From: Leuconostoc litchii
GTDB lineage: Bacteria; Bacillota; Bacilli; Lactobacillales; Lactobacillaceae
DNA: 64,000 nucleotides
Assembly: GCF_008107645.1 (NCBI RefSeq)
Contig: NZ_SDGY01000001.1
Span: 901,630 to 965,629 of the forward strand
Direction: 5' to 3'
The position numbers were made by a program, and so were the translations under genes. The notes below the pieces were generated by a model. It did no database searches and had not been told where the DNA came from. It saw only the letters and a list, made by a program, of their open reading frames with translations. How positions within the stretch are numbered: the first letter of the stretch is position 1; the number at the start of each line of letters is the position of its first letter. This document shows positions 53,626 through 62,622 of this stretch, in pieces.

Positions 53626-54773
53626 CGTGTTGCAATGTCCATAATTTGCTGATACAAAACATTGGCATAATGATTCTCGGATGCATATAGGTCATCTAAA
53701 ATTGGTGCACTCGTCATTTGCTTGACCAAAGCATATTGACCATCAGGAGCAATGAGATTTAATAATTCACCAAAACGGCCAACATTATTGTCTAGGCTCA
53801 TATCAGCTGTTAACAATAATGTTTTCATCACATTAAGTTTCTGAATTTCCGAAAAACTTTCAAATTTATTTCTGATTTTCATTGGTAATTTTGCCCCTTT
53901 AGGTAGAGAATCAAAAACATCTGCTGCAGTTAGACTAGCTGTTTTTTCTTGAACAAAAGTTACAAATTGACTCGCACAGCTATCACCCAGATCACCGGCA
54001 ACAATATCAAATAACAGCTCATCTTGTTGCTTTTTCGATAGTTCTTGTAATTGAAAAAGATTATCCGATACACGTTGCCATGCACGTGGGGTTGGATTCA
54101 GATCAATATCACGTGAAGTCGGATATAATAATGTTGCATTTTCGGCAATAAATTGACGAACTAAATTATGAATATTCGGTCGTTTTGCACCAAGAGCAGC
54201 CCACTCTAACCAATCAGGGACCGAAACAGACATGACCAAACGTGTCGTGCGATCTGTAATAGCCGCATCCGAAGTTTGAACAGCATATTCGGTATCTTCA
54301 AATCCTTGCATCGAATCATCTGGATTTTCTGCGAGAATTATTTTAACGTTGTCCGGCAAAATAATATCATTAATTTGTCGTTGCAAAACTAAATTCATTA
54401 ATTCCCCTTGTACAGCTTGAGAACCTCTATTAAATTCATCCAAAAACCAGATAATCAATCGTTCTGGATTCAGTTCTGCCTGTTTGATGATTTGAATTAA
54501 GGTGTGTGTATACCCAAATTTAACATCAGCCAAGCGACCATAACTTTGCGTCTTTAAAAAAGATGATTCATTTAATGGTGGAATTGGGATGGCTAGATCA
54601 CCTTTTTCAGATAAGGACACAACGGTAGTGAAAAGCTTAGCATCTAATTTATTTGCTATATCAGTGACCAGTGCGGACTTTCCAATACCGGCCTCACCGA
54701 CAATATTAGGCACATTGCCACCACGAAGCACTAACGGGACCGCTACTAACAATTGTTGATAAGTTAAACTCAT
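53622..54773 (-). CDS. MoxR-type AAA+ ATPase
   Basis: A 383-residue ATPase. Walker A is GEAGIGKS (residues 26-33), Walker B is IIWFLDEFNR (about 107-116), and sensor 1 is ILAENPDD. The downstream helical part is variable. This is the MoxR/RavA-like group that works with VWA partners to assemble or activate protein complexes. I start at 54773, which has GGGGGAT just upstream; the codons before it precede the ribosome site. It is the first gene of a four-gene operon with 4-base overlaps. Confidence 0.85.
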   Translation of the reverse strand: MSLTYQQLLVAVPLVLRGGNVPNIVGEAGIGKSALVTDIANKLDAKLFTTVVSLSEKGDLAIPIPPLNESSFLKTQSYGRLADVKFGYTHTLIQIIKQAELNPERLIIWFLDEFNRGSQAVQGELMNLVLQRQINDIILPDNVKIILAENPDDSMQGFEDTEYAVQTSDAAITDRTTRLVMSVSVPDWLEWAALGAKRPNIHNLVRQFIAENATLLYPTSRDIDLNPTPRAWQRVSDNLFQLQELSKKQQDELLFDIVAGDLGDSCASQFVTFVQEKTASLTAADVFDSLPKGAKLPMKIRNKFESFSEIQKLNVMKTLLLTADMSLDNNVGRFGELLNLIAPDGQYALVKQMTSAPILDDLYASENHYANVLYQQIMDIATR

Positions 54774-54893
54774 ATATCCCCCACTGTTCATAAAAATTTT
54801 ATTTAACCCTAAAATAGCTGTTGGTAAACTATTTTAAATACACTTAATATGTATATTCTACCGCAACACAAATAATCATGCTAAAATGAAAGC

Positions 54894-55511
54894 ATGACAA
54901 AAAACATTTTAATTCTCGGTGCCAATGGTCAAATCGCTAAACTTGTAGTTGATACCTTGGCAAATTCCGATACAAATCTCACACTAACTTCACTTCACGC
55001 ACGTCCCGAAAAACATATCAAAGCTCTTGATGCAACAGAAGAGAATAGCTTGGTGCATGCCTTAAAGGATATAGACATTGTCTATGCTAATATTGGAGCA
55101 GAAGGTCGCCAAAAAAATGTTGCGAATGCCCTAGTTAATGCAATGCACAAAACCGGTGTTAAACGCTTGATTTGGATAGCCACAATTGGGATCTACAATG
55201 AGCTACCGCCTCATACAGCTGATATTTGGCGCAACATTTTGGGTACAACTGATAATGAAAATACTTATATGGGTGATCAAGCTGCTGCCGCCAAACGAAT
55301 TGAAAATTCTCAACTCGAATACACAATTATTCGGCCAAATGAACTAACTGATGACAATAAAATGCAGCAACTCAATGTACAAACAGAGCCTGATGAAATC
55401 ATTGTTGGTCGTCCAATCACTAGAACTAGTGTTGCAGAGTTCATTTCACAGATTATATTAGATCCAAGCAAATATATTTCAACATCAGTTGCTATTTCTT
55501 CAACTAAATAA
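54894..55511 (+). CDS. NAD(P)-binding SDR/NmrA-like protein
   Basis: A 205-residue atypical short-chain dehydrogenase. The N-terminal NILILGANGQIAKLVVDTL is the NAD(P)-binding motif, followed by DIVYANIGAEGR and the KRLIWIATIGIYNELP strand. The C-terminal part has YTIIRPNELTDD, typical of NmrA/NAD(P)H-binding proteins. The reaction is unknown. There is no Shine-Dalgarno sequence; an extended -10 (TGCTAAAAT) ends 6 bases before the ATG, so the mRNA may be leaderless. It is divergent from the MoxR operon. Confidence 0.82.
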   Translation: MTKNILILGANGQIAKLVVDTLANSDTNLTLTSLHARPEKHIKALDATEENSLVHALKDIDIVYANIGAEGRQKNVANALVNAMHKTGVKRLIWIATIGIYNELPPHTADIWRNILGTTDNENTYMGDQAAAAKRIENSQLEYTIIRPNELTDDNKMQQLNVQTEPDEIIVGRPITRTSVAEFISQIILDPSKYISTSVAISSTK

Positions 55512-55519
55512 TATGTTTT

Positions 55520-55563
55520 GAGCCAGAAATTTCACATGAATGAAATTTCTGGCTTTAATTTTC
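55520..55563 (+). terminator. Terminator of the NAD(P)-binding protein gene
   Basis: The strong stem AGCCAGAAATTTCA/TGAAATTTCTGGCT is followed by TTAATTTT. Confidence 0.88.
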
Positions 55564-55596
55564 CTAAATTGATTGAAATTTGGTATGCTAATACTT

Positions 55597-58206
55597 ATGA
55601 GACATAATTTAAAAAAATATACAATTTCACCACTAGCTCTAAGCTTTTGGATTCCTCTATTGGTCATGATGGGTTACTTTGTTTATCGCCATATGGCCCC
55701 ATTCGGAGATAACTCAATTTTAACCGTTGATCTTGGACAACAATATATTGATCAATTTGCTGCATTCAAATATACGATACTACATCATCCAACTAGCTTT
55801 TTTTATTCATTTTCTAATGCCCTTGGTGGCGATATGTTAGGTGAATGGGCCTATTATTTAATGAGTCCTTTTAATTTAGTATTTTTGTTTGTCTCAAATG
55901 GCTACTTACCTGCCGCTATTCTATTAGTTACTTGCTTAAAATTTGGTTCTGCCGGCTTATCGATGGGCTATCTTTTGAAAAAATTGCATTTTCAGAAAGG
56001 ATACTATATTCCTCTTTTTGCTATTAATTACGCTTTATCTGGTTGGTTTGTGGCTAATGATTTGAATTTACTATGGCTTGATACAGCAATTATGCTCCCT
56101 CTAGTAATTTATCAGTTAGAGCAAATATTTTATCGACATTCATGGTGGCGTTATAGTATTTTACTGGCAATTACAATTATAACTAATTATTATATTGGTT
56201 ATATGGTCGCTATATTTATAATACTGTACTTTTTTTGGCGTTTAACGTGGCCAAATGTTGAACAACGCTTATTGATTACCTGGCACTTTATCATGGGATC
56301 TGTGATTGGTGGCGCACTTTCCGCATGGCTTATTTTACCTACCTATTTCCAATTAAAACTGGGTAAAGCACAATATAACTCTGAATTTTCGTTCAAGTTC
56401 GATAATAATCCTTTGCATTTACTGCTTAAATTAATACCTGGTAGCTTTGACTTTAATCAAATGCAAAATGGCCAAGCAAATTTTTATGTTAGTACCTTTA
56501 TTCTTATTGCTTTAGTAACTTTTATGACGACTAGTGTTATTCATCGGCGTGTTAAGATAGGCGCCTTTTTCCTATTGGCATTCCTTATTGTAGCAACAAC
56601 TTGGATTCCACTCAATCTATTGTTTCACGGTTTCCAATATCCGGTTTGGTATCCTTACCGTTTTAGCTTCTTAATCAGTTTTTTCGTGACTTACTTAGCA
56701 GCAATGAGCTGGTATCCGAACTGGTATCCAAAATTATCCACACGCATTCTATTGCTGAGTGTATTCTTTTTAATTACCATATACGGATTCGTTAATGACA
56801 AAAAAATAAGCTATATTGATAGCACAAGTATCGCCACATTTCTAGGGCTATCACTCTTAACATTTATACAGTTTACTTTTAAAATTCGTGATCGTCTTTG
56901 GTTGCCTATGCTTGCTACAATAACACTTGTATCACTTACTGCAAATGTAAGCCTAACACTTAATCATTTTTCATACCTTACAAATACAGAATATCAAAAT
57001 ACAATTAAAGCATTAACAGCAGCCACGAAAAAAATTAAAACTGATCGTTCCTGGTATCGTGTCGCACAAACATTTCAAAGAACACGTGGTGACTCAATGA
57101 TGCTTGATTACTATGGCGGGGCTCACTTCAGTTCCGCCTTACCTAAATCTACACCTAATTTCTTTGGTAATTTTGGTCAGCCAGATGGTGACAACTATGT
57201 TGTGTATAGTAATGGTAGCTTGTTATCAGATGCCATTTTGGGAATGAAATACATCATTACACCTAATGACCAAGATAACGGAGATGCTGGTCAGCCTAGT
57301 CAACATTTAATTGGTTTTCGTCCAGATATTAAAAATTATACATTGAAGAAACAAACACAAACTACTAATATTTATCAAAATAACAACGCACTACCAATAG
57401 CTTTCGCTGCTAGTTCAGGTGTATTAAATACAAAGATGCTATTCAACAATCCATTACAAAATCAAGGTAATCTTTGGCAAGGAATCACAGGTGCAACTAG
57501 TTCAACTGTTCAAGTGGATAATTTTGAAAAATCAGTCGGATACAATCTTACGGCGCCTACTATGGTCACAGGAGCTGTTATCACACGGCAAGATACTACA
57601 AAACCCGCTAGTCTAGATTTACAATTTACACCTACAACAAACGATAGTTACTATCTAACGATTGGTAATAACTTAGACATCAAAAATTTTGACTTACTAA
57701 TCAATGGCAAAGTAATTACACAGTTCAATACATACCGTCATACCGTTGTTGTTAACCTCGCTACCAAAGCTAAAGATAAACTACAGACCATTACATTTAG
57801 ACTAAAAAATACGCAAACGTTGGCTTTAACAAACGTAACCCTCTATCATGTCGATAATCAACGTATTAGGCATGATTCCTCTAATTTGAAGCGTAATAGT
57901 TTAAAAATCACAAAACGCTCTGAACGACGTATTGAAGGCACAATTAAAACAACTAAAAAGAAGACATTGATCATGACAACTATCCCTTCAACCCCTGGAT
58001 GGCGGGTAACAGTTGACGGAAAAATCGTAAAAACTAACAAAGTGGCTGATTATTTCATAGCTGTTAAAACAAAGCCAGGTCTTCATAAAATAACCTTTGT
58101 CTACACGCCACCTCTATTTTATTATGGTGCGTTACTTAGTCTGTTCGCTGCATTAATTTTATTGATAATTAATCGCAAATCTATTGCAAAAAAAATGCAC
58201 ACATGA
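55597..58206 (+). CDS. YfhO family membrane protein
   Basis: An 869-residue integral membrane protein with about 13 segments and a large extracellular C-terminal part (residues 470-840), closed by a final membrane segment. The pattern matches YfhO: the GDNSILTVDLGQQYIDQFA opening and SFSNALGGDMLGEWAYYLMSPF. In Bacillus YfhO acts in glycosylation of lipoteichoic acid with CsbB-type transferases. No glycosyltransferase is next to it here. The ATG at 55597 lacks a ribosome site; TGGTATGCT, an extended -10, ends 7 bases before it. Confidence 0.88.
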   Translation: MRHNLKKYTISPLALSFWIPLLVMMGYFVYRHMAPFGDNSILTVDLGQQYIDQFAAFKYTILHHPTSFFYSFSNALGGDMLGEWAYYLMSPFNLVFLFVSNGYLPAAILLVTCLKFGSAGLSMGYLLKKLHFQKGYYIPLFAINYALSGWFVANDLNLLWLDTAIMLPLVIYQLEQIFYRHSWWRYSILLAITIITNYYIGYMVAIFIILYFFWRLTWPNVEQRLLITWHFIMGSVIGGALSAWLILPTYFQLKLGKAQYNSEFSFKFDNNPLHLLLKLIPGSFDFNQMQNGQANFYVSTFILIALVTFMTTSVIHRRVKIGAFFLLAFLIVATTWIPLNLLFHGFQYPVWYPYRFSFLISFFVTYLAAMSWYPNWYPKLSTRILLLSVFFLITIYGFVNDKKISYIDSTSIATFLGLSLLTFIQFTFKIRDRLWLPMLATITLVSLTANVSLTLNHFSYLTNTEYQNTIKALTAATKKIKTDRSWYRVAQTFQRTRGDSMMLDYYGGAHFSSALPKSTPNFFGNFGQPDGDNYVVYSNGSLLSDAILGMKYIITPNDQDNGDAGQPSQHLIGFRPDIKNYTLKKQTQTTNIYQNNNALPIAFAASSGVLNTKMLFNNPLQNQGNLWQGITGATSSTVQVDNFEKSVGYNLTAPTMVTGAVITRQDTTKPASLDLQFTPTTNDSYYLTIGNNLDIKNFDLLINGKVITQFNTYRHTVVVNLATKAKDKLQTITFRLKNTQTLALTNVTLYHVDNQRIRHDSSNLKRNSLKITKRSERRIEGTIKTTKKKTLIMTTIPSTPGWRVTVDGKIVKTNKVADYFIAVKTKPGLHKITFVYTPPLFYYGALLSLFAALILLIINRKSIAKKMHT

Positions 58207-58260
58207 TATGCTTTTTCCGTTATATTTTGCGGAAAAAAGCGCAAATTGAAAGGAACATTT

Positions 58261-58743
58261 ATGTCTGAAGAAAAAACTTATCCAATGACCGCAGAAGGTC
58301 GTGAAAAACTCCAATTGGAATTAGAAGACCTTATTGCTACACAACGTCCAGAAATTACCAAGCGTATCCAAATTGCAAGATCATATGGTGATTTATCAGA
58401 AAACTCAGAATATCAATCTGCTAAGGATGAACAAGCCTTTGTTGAAGGACGTATTCAAACATTAAAACAAATGATTGATAATGCTGAAATTATCGATTCT
58501 AACGCTACTGCTAAAGACGAAGTTTCTTTGGGAAAAACAGTAACATTCAAAGAATTACCAAACGAAGATCCTGAAACATATACAATTGTTGGGTCTGTTG
58601 AAGCTGACCCATTGGCTGGCAAAATATCTAATGAATCACCAATGGCTAATGCATTGATGGGCAAAAAGATTGGTGAAACCGTTGCTGTACCATTACCAAA
58701 TGGCATTAGCATTGATGTTCAAATTATCAGTGTTACGAAATAA
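58261..58743 (+). CDS. greA: Transcription elongation factor GreA
   Basis: Rescues stalled RNA polymerase by stimulating cleavage of backtracked RNA. The 160-residue protein has the N-terminal coiled coil (about residues 1-75) with the acidic tip DLSENSEY. The C-terminal FKBP-like domain contains [22 protein letters not shown] start at 58261, where GAAAGGA precedes the ATG. It stands alone and ends in a strong terminator shared with glcU. Confidence 0.96.
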   Translation: MSEEKTYPMTAEGREKLQLELEDLIATQRPEITKRIQIARSYGDLSENSEYQSAKDEQAFVEGRIQTLKQMIDNAEIIDSNATAKDEVSLGKTVTFKELPNEDPETYTIVGSVEADPLAGKISNESPMANALMGKKIGETVAVPLPNGISIDVQIISVTK

Positions 58744-58754
58744 TTATATGTAAA

Positions 58755-58794
58755 ATAAAAACGTCTGATTATCAAGTCAGACGTTTTTATTTTA
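58755..58794. terminator. Bidirectional terminator between greA and the sugar transporter
   Basis: The stem AAAATAAAAACGTCTGA/TCAGACGTTTTTATTTT lies between convergent genes. Confidence 0.92.
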
Positions 58795-59757
58795 TCCAAA
58801 ACTATGAATATTGCCAATAATAATTGCACCAATAACAACAAGCACTGTACCCAAAACAATCAACTTCATTTGATAGCTTGACTTCTTTTCTCCTAAAATG
58901 TAAATACCACCAAACGTACCAACAATAATACCTAACTGTGAGAATGTAGTTGCAATTGTTTGACCAACATCAGGATTTGCTGCTGAGATAAACATAAAGA
59001 TATTACCAGCAGCCCAAACCAAACCAGTTACGATATTACGCCATGTTGGTAGTTTAAACATAATGCTGGATTCTTTCAAGACAAAGGCAACAATTAAGAA
59101 TGCACCAATAACTTGACCAATTGCTTGTGGACCGACAATGGCTGTCATATAATCAACACCATTTCCACTTGCCTTAACTGCATCAGATATATAACCAACC
59201 TTATTTAAGAAGTTTGGAAGAACAAAATAAAACATGAATCCAACAGTTGAAATAAGCAAATAAACAAATCCCTTAGTCCAATCTTTTGCTTGTGTCTGTT
59301 CTTCAATTCCTGTACTGTTTTTTGACTTATCACGTGCAGAAATCAATGTAGCACCAATTACAACTGTAACAATTGAAATTACACCAATTGCCCACATTTT
59401 ACCGGTTTTCCATTCTCCCAAGACTGCTGCAGCCATTAATGCATTGGCCACTATTTGACCAGCAGTTGATAATGGGATGGCTAGTGAAACACCCAAATCC
59501 TTAATTGCCAAGAATTGCCCAGCTGTTCCAACAGCCCAAACTAGTCCTGACAAGATACCGACAACCCAAATATGACTACTTAATTCAATATGACGTGGCA
59601 TGACAAAGAAAAACATTGTTGCTAATCCAAATATTAAGGCTCCAAATGTCATTCCTAAGGTTTGTTGCCCAGCTGTTCCACCCATCTTGGTATTAACAAT
59701 TCCGACAGAACCCCATGCTAAGGCTGGTACTAAAGCCAGTAAAAGTGCTAAACTCAT
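58792..59757 (-). CDS. glcU: GlcU/GRP-family sugar uptake protein
   Basis: A 321-residue sugar:proton symporter of the glucose/ribose porter family (DMT-like). It has ten membrane segments; signatures include ALAWGSVGIVNTKMGG near the N-terminus and NANPDVGQTIATT-like SAANPDVGQTIATTFSQLG. Relatives carry glucose or ribose; the sugar is not readable here. I start at 59757 with AAAAGGAG upstream. The promoter carries two exactly inverted cre/LacI-type 14-mers, so strong carbon control is expected. Confidence 0.85.
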   Translation of the reverse strand: MSLALLLALVPALAWGSVGIVNTKMGGTAGQQTLGMTFGALIFGLATMFFFVMPRHIELSSHIWVVGILSGLVWAVGTAGQFLAIKDLGVSLAIPLSTAGQIVANALMAAAVLGEWKTGKMWAIGVISIVTVVIGATLISARDKSKNSTGIEEQTQAKDWTKGFVYLLISTVGFMFYFVLPNFLNKVGYISDAVKASGNGVDYMTAIVGPQAIGQVIGAFLIVAFVLKESSIMFKLPTWRNIVTGLVWAAGNIFMFISAANPDVGQTIATTFSQLGIIVGTFGGIYILGEKKSSYQMKLIVLGTVLVVIGAIIIGNIHSFG

Positions 59758-59817
59758 GCTAAATAATACTCCTTTTCCGTATGATGTTTTGTAAAACATC
59801 ATTTTTTCACACTATTT

Positions 59818-59846
59818 ATTGTACATTAATGAAACCGTTTACACAA
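59818..59846 (-). promoter_or_regulatory. glcU promoter with operator in the spacer
   Basis: The -35 TTGTGT (59846-59841) and -10 TACAAT (59823-59818) have 17-bp spacing. TGTAAACGGTTTCA on this strand (59843-59830) fills the spacer. Confidence 0.75.
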
Positions 59847-59877
59847 GCCTTTTTTGTAATTTCTGTAAACGGTTTCA
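59830..59877. promoter_or_regulatory. Pair of exactly inverted cre/LacI-type operators
   Basis: TGAAACCGTTTACA (59830-59843) and its exact reverse complement TGTAAACGGTTTCA (59864-59877) are 34 bp apart centre to centre. Both fit TGWAANCGNTNWCA at every position. They could bind CcpA or another LacI-family protein. Confidence 0.75.
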
Positions 59878-59899
59878 AAGGAAATATTATTTTATCAAA

Positions 59900-59941
59900 T
59901 AAAAAGCTAACCACTCATGTAATTGAATGGTTAGCTTTTTT
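59900..59941. terminator. Terminator at the end of the GH73 gene
   Basis: The stem AAAAAGCTAACCA/TGGTTAGCTTTTT overlaps the last bases of the GH73 gene in the minus sense. Confidence 0.88.
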
Positions 59942-61230
59942 TATTTATCAAATCTTTGTAGATTCCATGTTTCAATTAAGTTTGTAATCAAAGTTGGGTA
60001 ATTAATATCAGTCGCATATGAATCCTTATAGAGTGCCTTTGCCGCTTCTTTATAATTTTTAGCAGCCAAAACATCTTTAAATTGATCTGGATTCCAAGTA
60101 TTCCCGTTAACCAATGTTTCAGCATGTTCTTTCATACTATCCTTCCAACTACTATAAACTGCAAAACGTGCTTTCTGAGTTTCTGCCTTACCATCAACAT
60201 ATTCAGTTGTTTCTAAGACAACTGACTTCCCAACTGTTTCGTCTTGTGTTTTAACCCCAAAATAGTTATTATACTTAGACGATAGCTTTGAATTATCCCA
60301 ATTTGACTCATGTGCCGCTTGAGCAATTGATATGGATGCTAATATACCATATTTTTTACTTAAAGTTTGAGCATATGGTGAAATCTTATTGATAAAATTC
60401 AAACGATGCTCAAATTCGCTTTTCCCAGAAGTAGCCATTAAAGTAATCACAGCTGGCTTATTAATACCATCTGTATTTAGATCCTTATAATAGGGTTTTA
60501 GTTGTTTATCAGCAGTTGCTAATAATTTTACAATCAGATCAGTTATGTCATTAACTTTATTTAGGTCATAAGCTGCTGGATAAATATAATCAGCTAAACT
60601 ATTTTTAGATGACATATTTTTTAATAAATCTGGATATTTAGCTTTCATCTTGGCAATCATTGACTTATCACTAAATGCTGAACGGACTTTAGATTCCGAT
60701 AACTTACTTTCATTAGCAATATTTTTTGCTATAGCTGAATCCTCTTGTCCAGTAGCAACTAAAATATAACCTTTCCCTAGTTGTGGCCCAGCATTTGGCC
60801 CTAATGTCATTTGTTTAAAAATTAATTGTACAGTCTGTGAAGGGGATATTTTATAGGTACCTGCTTGTAAATCTTCTGCACCATGCTTTAAAGCATACTT
60901 ATAAAAAGCCTGTGAACTTTTTATAACCTTTTGCTTTTCCAAAGACTTAGCCATCTGTGAAGGTGTCGACCCAGTTGGTATTTTAACCGTTTTAAAAGTG
61001 GTATCATCAGGGTCTAGTGCGGTAGTATTATCAGTTAATATCATCTTTAATCCGAAAAAAAGACCTGCTACAAAAAACAAGGACAATAAAATAAACAAAA
61101 GGCGATGATGTTTTTTATTTTTTTTCTTATGACCGCTGTTATTTCCTGAATCAGAAAATGGATCCAGTCCTTGCTCAATTGCCTCAGCATTTTTAATCTC
61201 ATGCTGATGTTTTTCTTTTCTAGATTGCAT
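59941..61230 (-). CDS. Wall hydrolase: MltG-like domain fused to a GH73 glucosaminidase
   Basis: A 429-residue membrane-anchored protein: cytoplasmic basic N-terminus, one membrane segment (about 43-64), an MltG/YceG-like region (about 78-270), then a GH73 N-acetylglucosaminidase (about 278-429). The MltG part keeps LQAGTYKISP and DYIYPAAYDL (for LEGYLFPDTY) but lacks the catalytic glutamate of the ASIIEKE-type motif. GH73 looks active, with Glu308 in AQAAHESNW and NNYFGVK. I start at 61230 (AGAGGTGA upstream); a GTG at 61242 is an alternative. Confidence 0.8.
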   Translation of the reverse strand: MQSRKEKHQHEIKNAEAIEQGLDPFSDSGNNSGHKKKNKKHHRLLFILLSLFFVAGLFFGLKMILTDNTTALDPDDTTFKTVKIPTGSTPSQMAKSLEKQKVIKSSQAFYKYALKHGAEDLQAGTYKISPSQTVQLIFKQMTLGPNAGPQLGKGYILVATGQEDSAIAKNIANESKLSESKVRSAFSDKSMIAKMKAKYPDLLKNMSSKNSLADYIYPAAYDLNKVNDITDLIVKLLATADKQLKPYYKDLNTDGINKPAVITLMATSGKSEFEHRLNFINKISPYAQTLSKKYGILASISIAQAAHESNWDNSKLSSKYNNYFGVKTQDETVGKSVVLETTEYVDGKAETQKARFAVYSSWKDSMKEHAETLVNGNTWNPDQFKDVLAAKNYKEAAKALYKDSYATDINYPTLITNLIETWNLQRFDK

Positions 61231-61257
61231 CTCTAATCTCACCTCTTATAGCGTAAT

Positions 61258-61287
61258 AAAGCGGCTAGTGATAATCACTAGCCGTTC
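61258..61287 (-). terminator. Hairpin after ackA
   Basis: The perfect stem CGGCTAGTGAT/ATCACTAGCCG is followed by a weak T-run. It lies between ackA and the wall hydrolase gene. Confidence 0.75.
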
Positions 61288-61304
61288 AATACTACATAGT
61301 CACA

Positions 61305-62564
61305 CTATGCTTTCAATGATTCCACATCCCTAGCAATCATTAGTTCTTCATTGGTTGGAATCAACAAAGCCTTTATTTTAGAGTTTTCAGTTGATATTTC
61401 AACCTCTTGACCTCGGACATTGTTCTTTTCTTCATCAAGAACTACGCCAAAGTAATTTAGCTTATCAATAATCATTTTACGAATAGGAATTGAATTTTCT
61501 CCGATACCAGCCGTAAACACAATAGCATCTACACCACCCATTTCAGCAATGTATTGCCCTACATACTTAATCACACGATTAATAAATATTCTGATGGCCA
61601 TATTAGCATGTTCATTGGTATCTTGAACCTCTAGCAAATCGCGCATATCACTCGAAATAGTTGAAATACCAAGCAATCCTGATTTTTTGTTCAAAATATT
61701 TAACATTTCTTCATTAGATAATCCCTCACGTTCTTGGATATAATAAAGCAATGAAGGATCCACATCGCCTGAACGTGTAGCCATAGCAACACCTGCTAGA
61801 GGCGAAAATCCCATAGAGGTATCTAGTGACTTACCATCTTTAATCGCTGTAATCGATGCACCAGCGCCAAGATGCAAGGTAATTAATTTTAGTTGCTTTA
61901 AATCTTTATGAAGTATTTCTGCAGCGCGTGATGCAACATAGCGATGTGATGTACCATGTGCACCGTATTTGCGAGCCCCATAACGTGTATAGTATTCATA
62001 AGGAAGTGCATAAAGAAAATTTTCATCAGGCATTGTTTGATGGAAAGAAGTATCAAATACTGCTACTGATAAGGCATCTGGCAGGAGCTTTTGAAAAGCG
62101 CGTATTCCCATTGCATTGGCAGGATTATGTAGTGGTGCATAATCAGCTAACCGATCAATTTTTGCTAACACTTCATCTGTTACAATTACAGAATGATTGA
62201 ACCATTCACCGCCAGCAACAACTCTGTGTCCTACACCCGTAATTTCATCAAAGTCTTCAATAATGCCCAGATCTGTCAACTTTTGCAACATATAATTGAT
62301 TGCTTGTTGATGGTTCTTTATTGCAGTAACATTTTCATACTTTTTCCCCTTGCCGTCTTTTGACAAAGTAATATGTTCGTCATCTTCCGAATGGCCAACC
62401 AAGCGTTCTGAATGGATTTCTGCACCATACTTAATTGTTACTATCGCATCGTCCATACCGATACGCTCAATAACTCCTTGTGCAATTACTTGTTCTGCAG
62501 GCATCTCTAATAATTGAAATTTTAATGATGAACTACCTGCGTTAACAGCCATTGTTTTAGCCAT
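61305..62564 (-). CDS. ackA: Acetate kinase
   Basis: Converts acetyl phosphate and ADP to acetate and ATP, the energy-yielding end of the phosphoketolase pathway in heterofermenters. The 419-residue protein has the N-terminal VNAGSSSLKFQL, GHRVVAGG, VFDTSFHQTMP, HGTSHRYVASRAAE and FTAGIGENS motifs. It is about 20 residues longer than usual, with extra charged sequence near residues 60-75 (GHSEDDEHITLSKDGKG). It follows the YtxK-like methyltransferase and the comG operon, the usual Lactobacillales order. Confidence 0.96.
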   Translation of the reverse strand: MAKTMAVNAGSSSLKFQLLEMPAEQVIAQGVIERIGMDDAIVTIKYGAEIHSERLVGHSEDDEHITLSKDGKGKKYENVTAIKNHQQAINYMLQKLTDLGIIEDFDEITGVGHRVVAGGEWFNHSVIVTDEVLAKIDRLADYAPLHNPANAMGIRAFQKLLPDALSVAVFDTSFHQTMPDENFLYALPYEYYTRYGARKYGAHGTSHRYVASRAAEILHKDLKQLKLITLHLGAGASITAIKDGKSLDTSMGFSPLAGVAMATRSGDVDPSLLYYIQEREGLSNEEMLNILNKKSGLLGISTISSDMRDLLEVQDTNEHANMAIRIFINRVIKYVGQYIAEMGGVDAIVFTAGIGENSIPIRKMIIDKLNYFGVVLDEEKNNVRGQEVEISTENSKIKALLIPTNEELMIARDVESLKA

Positions 62565-62622
62565 GATCTGATTTTTACCTGTCTTTCTTACCTAAATTAT
62601 GAGTGACAATGCCAAGAATACA

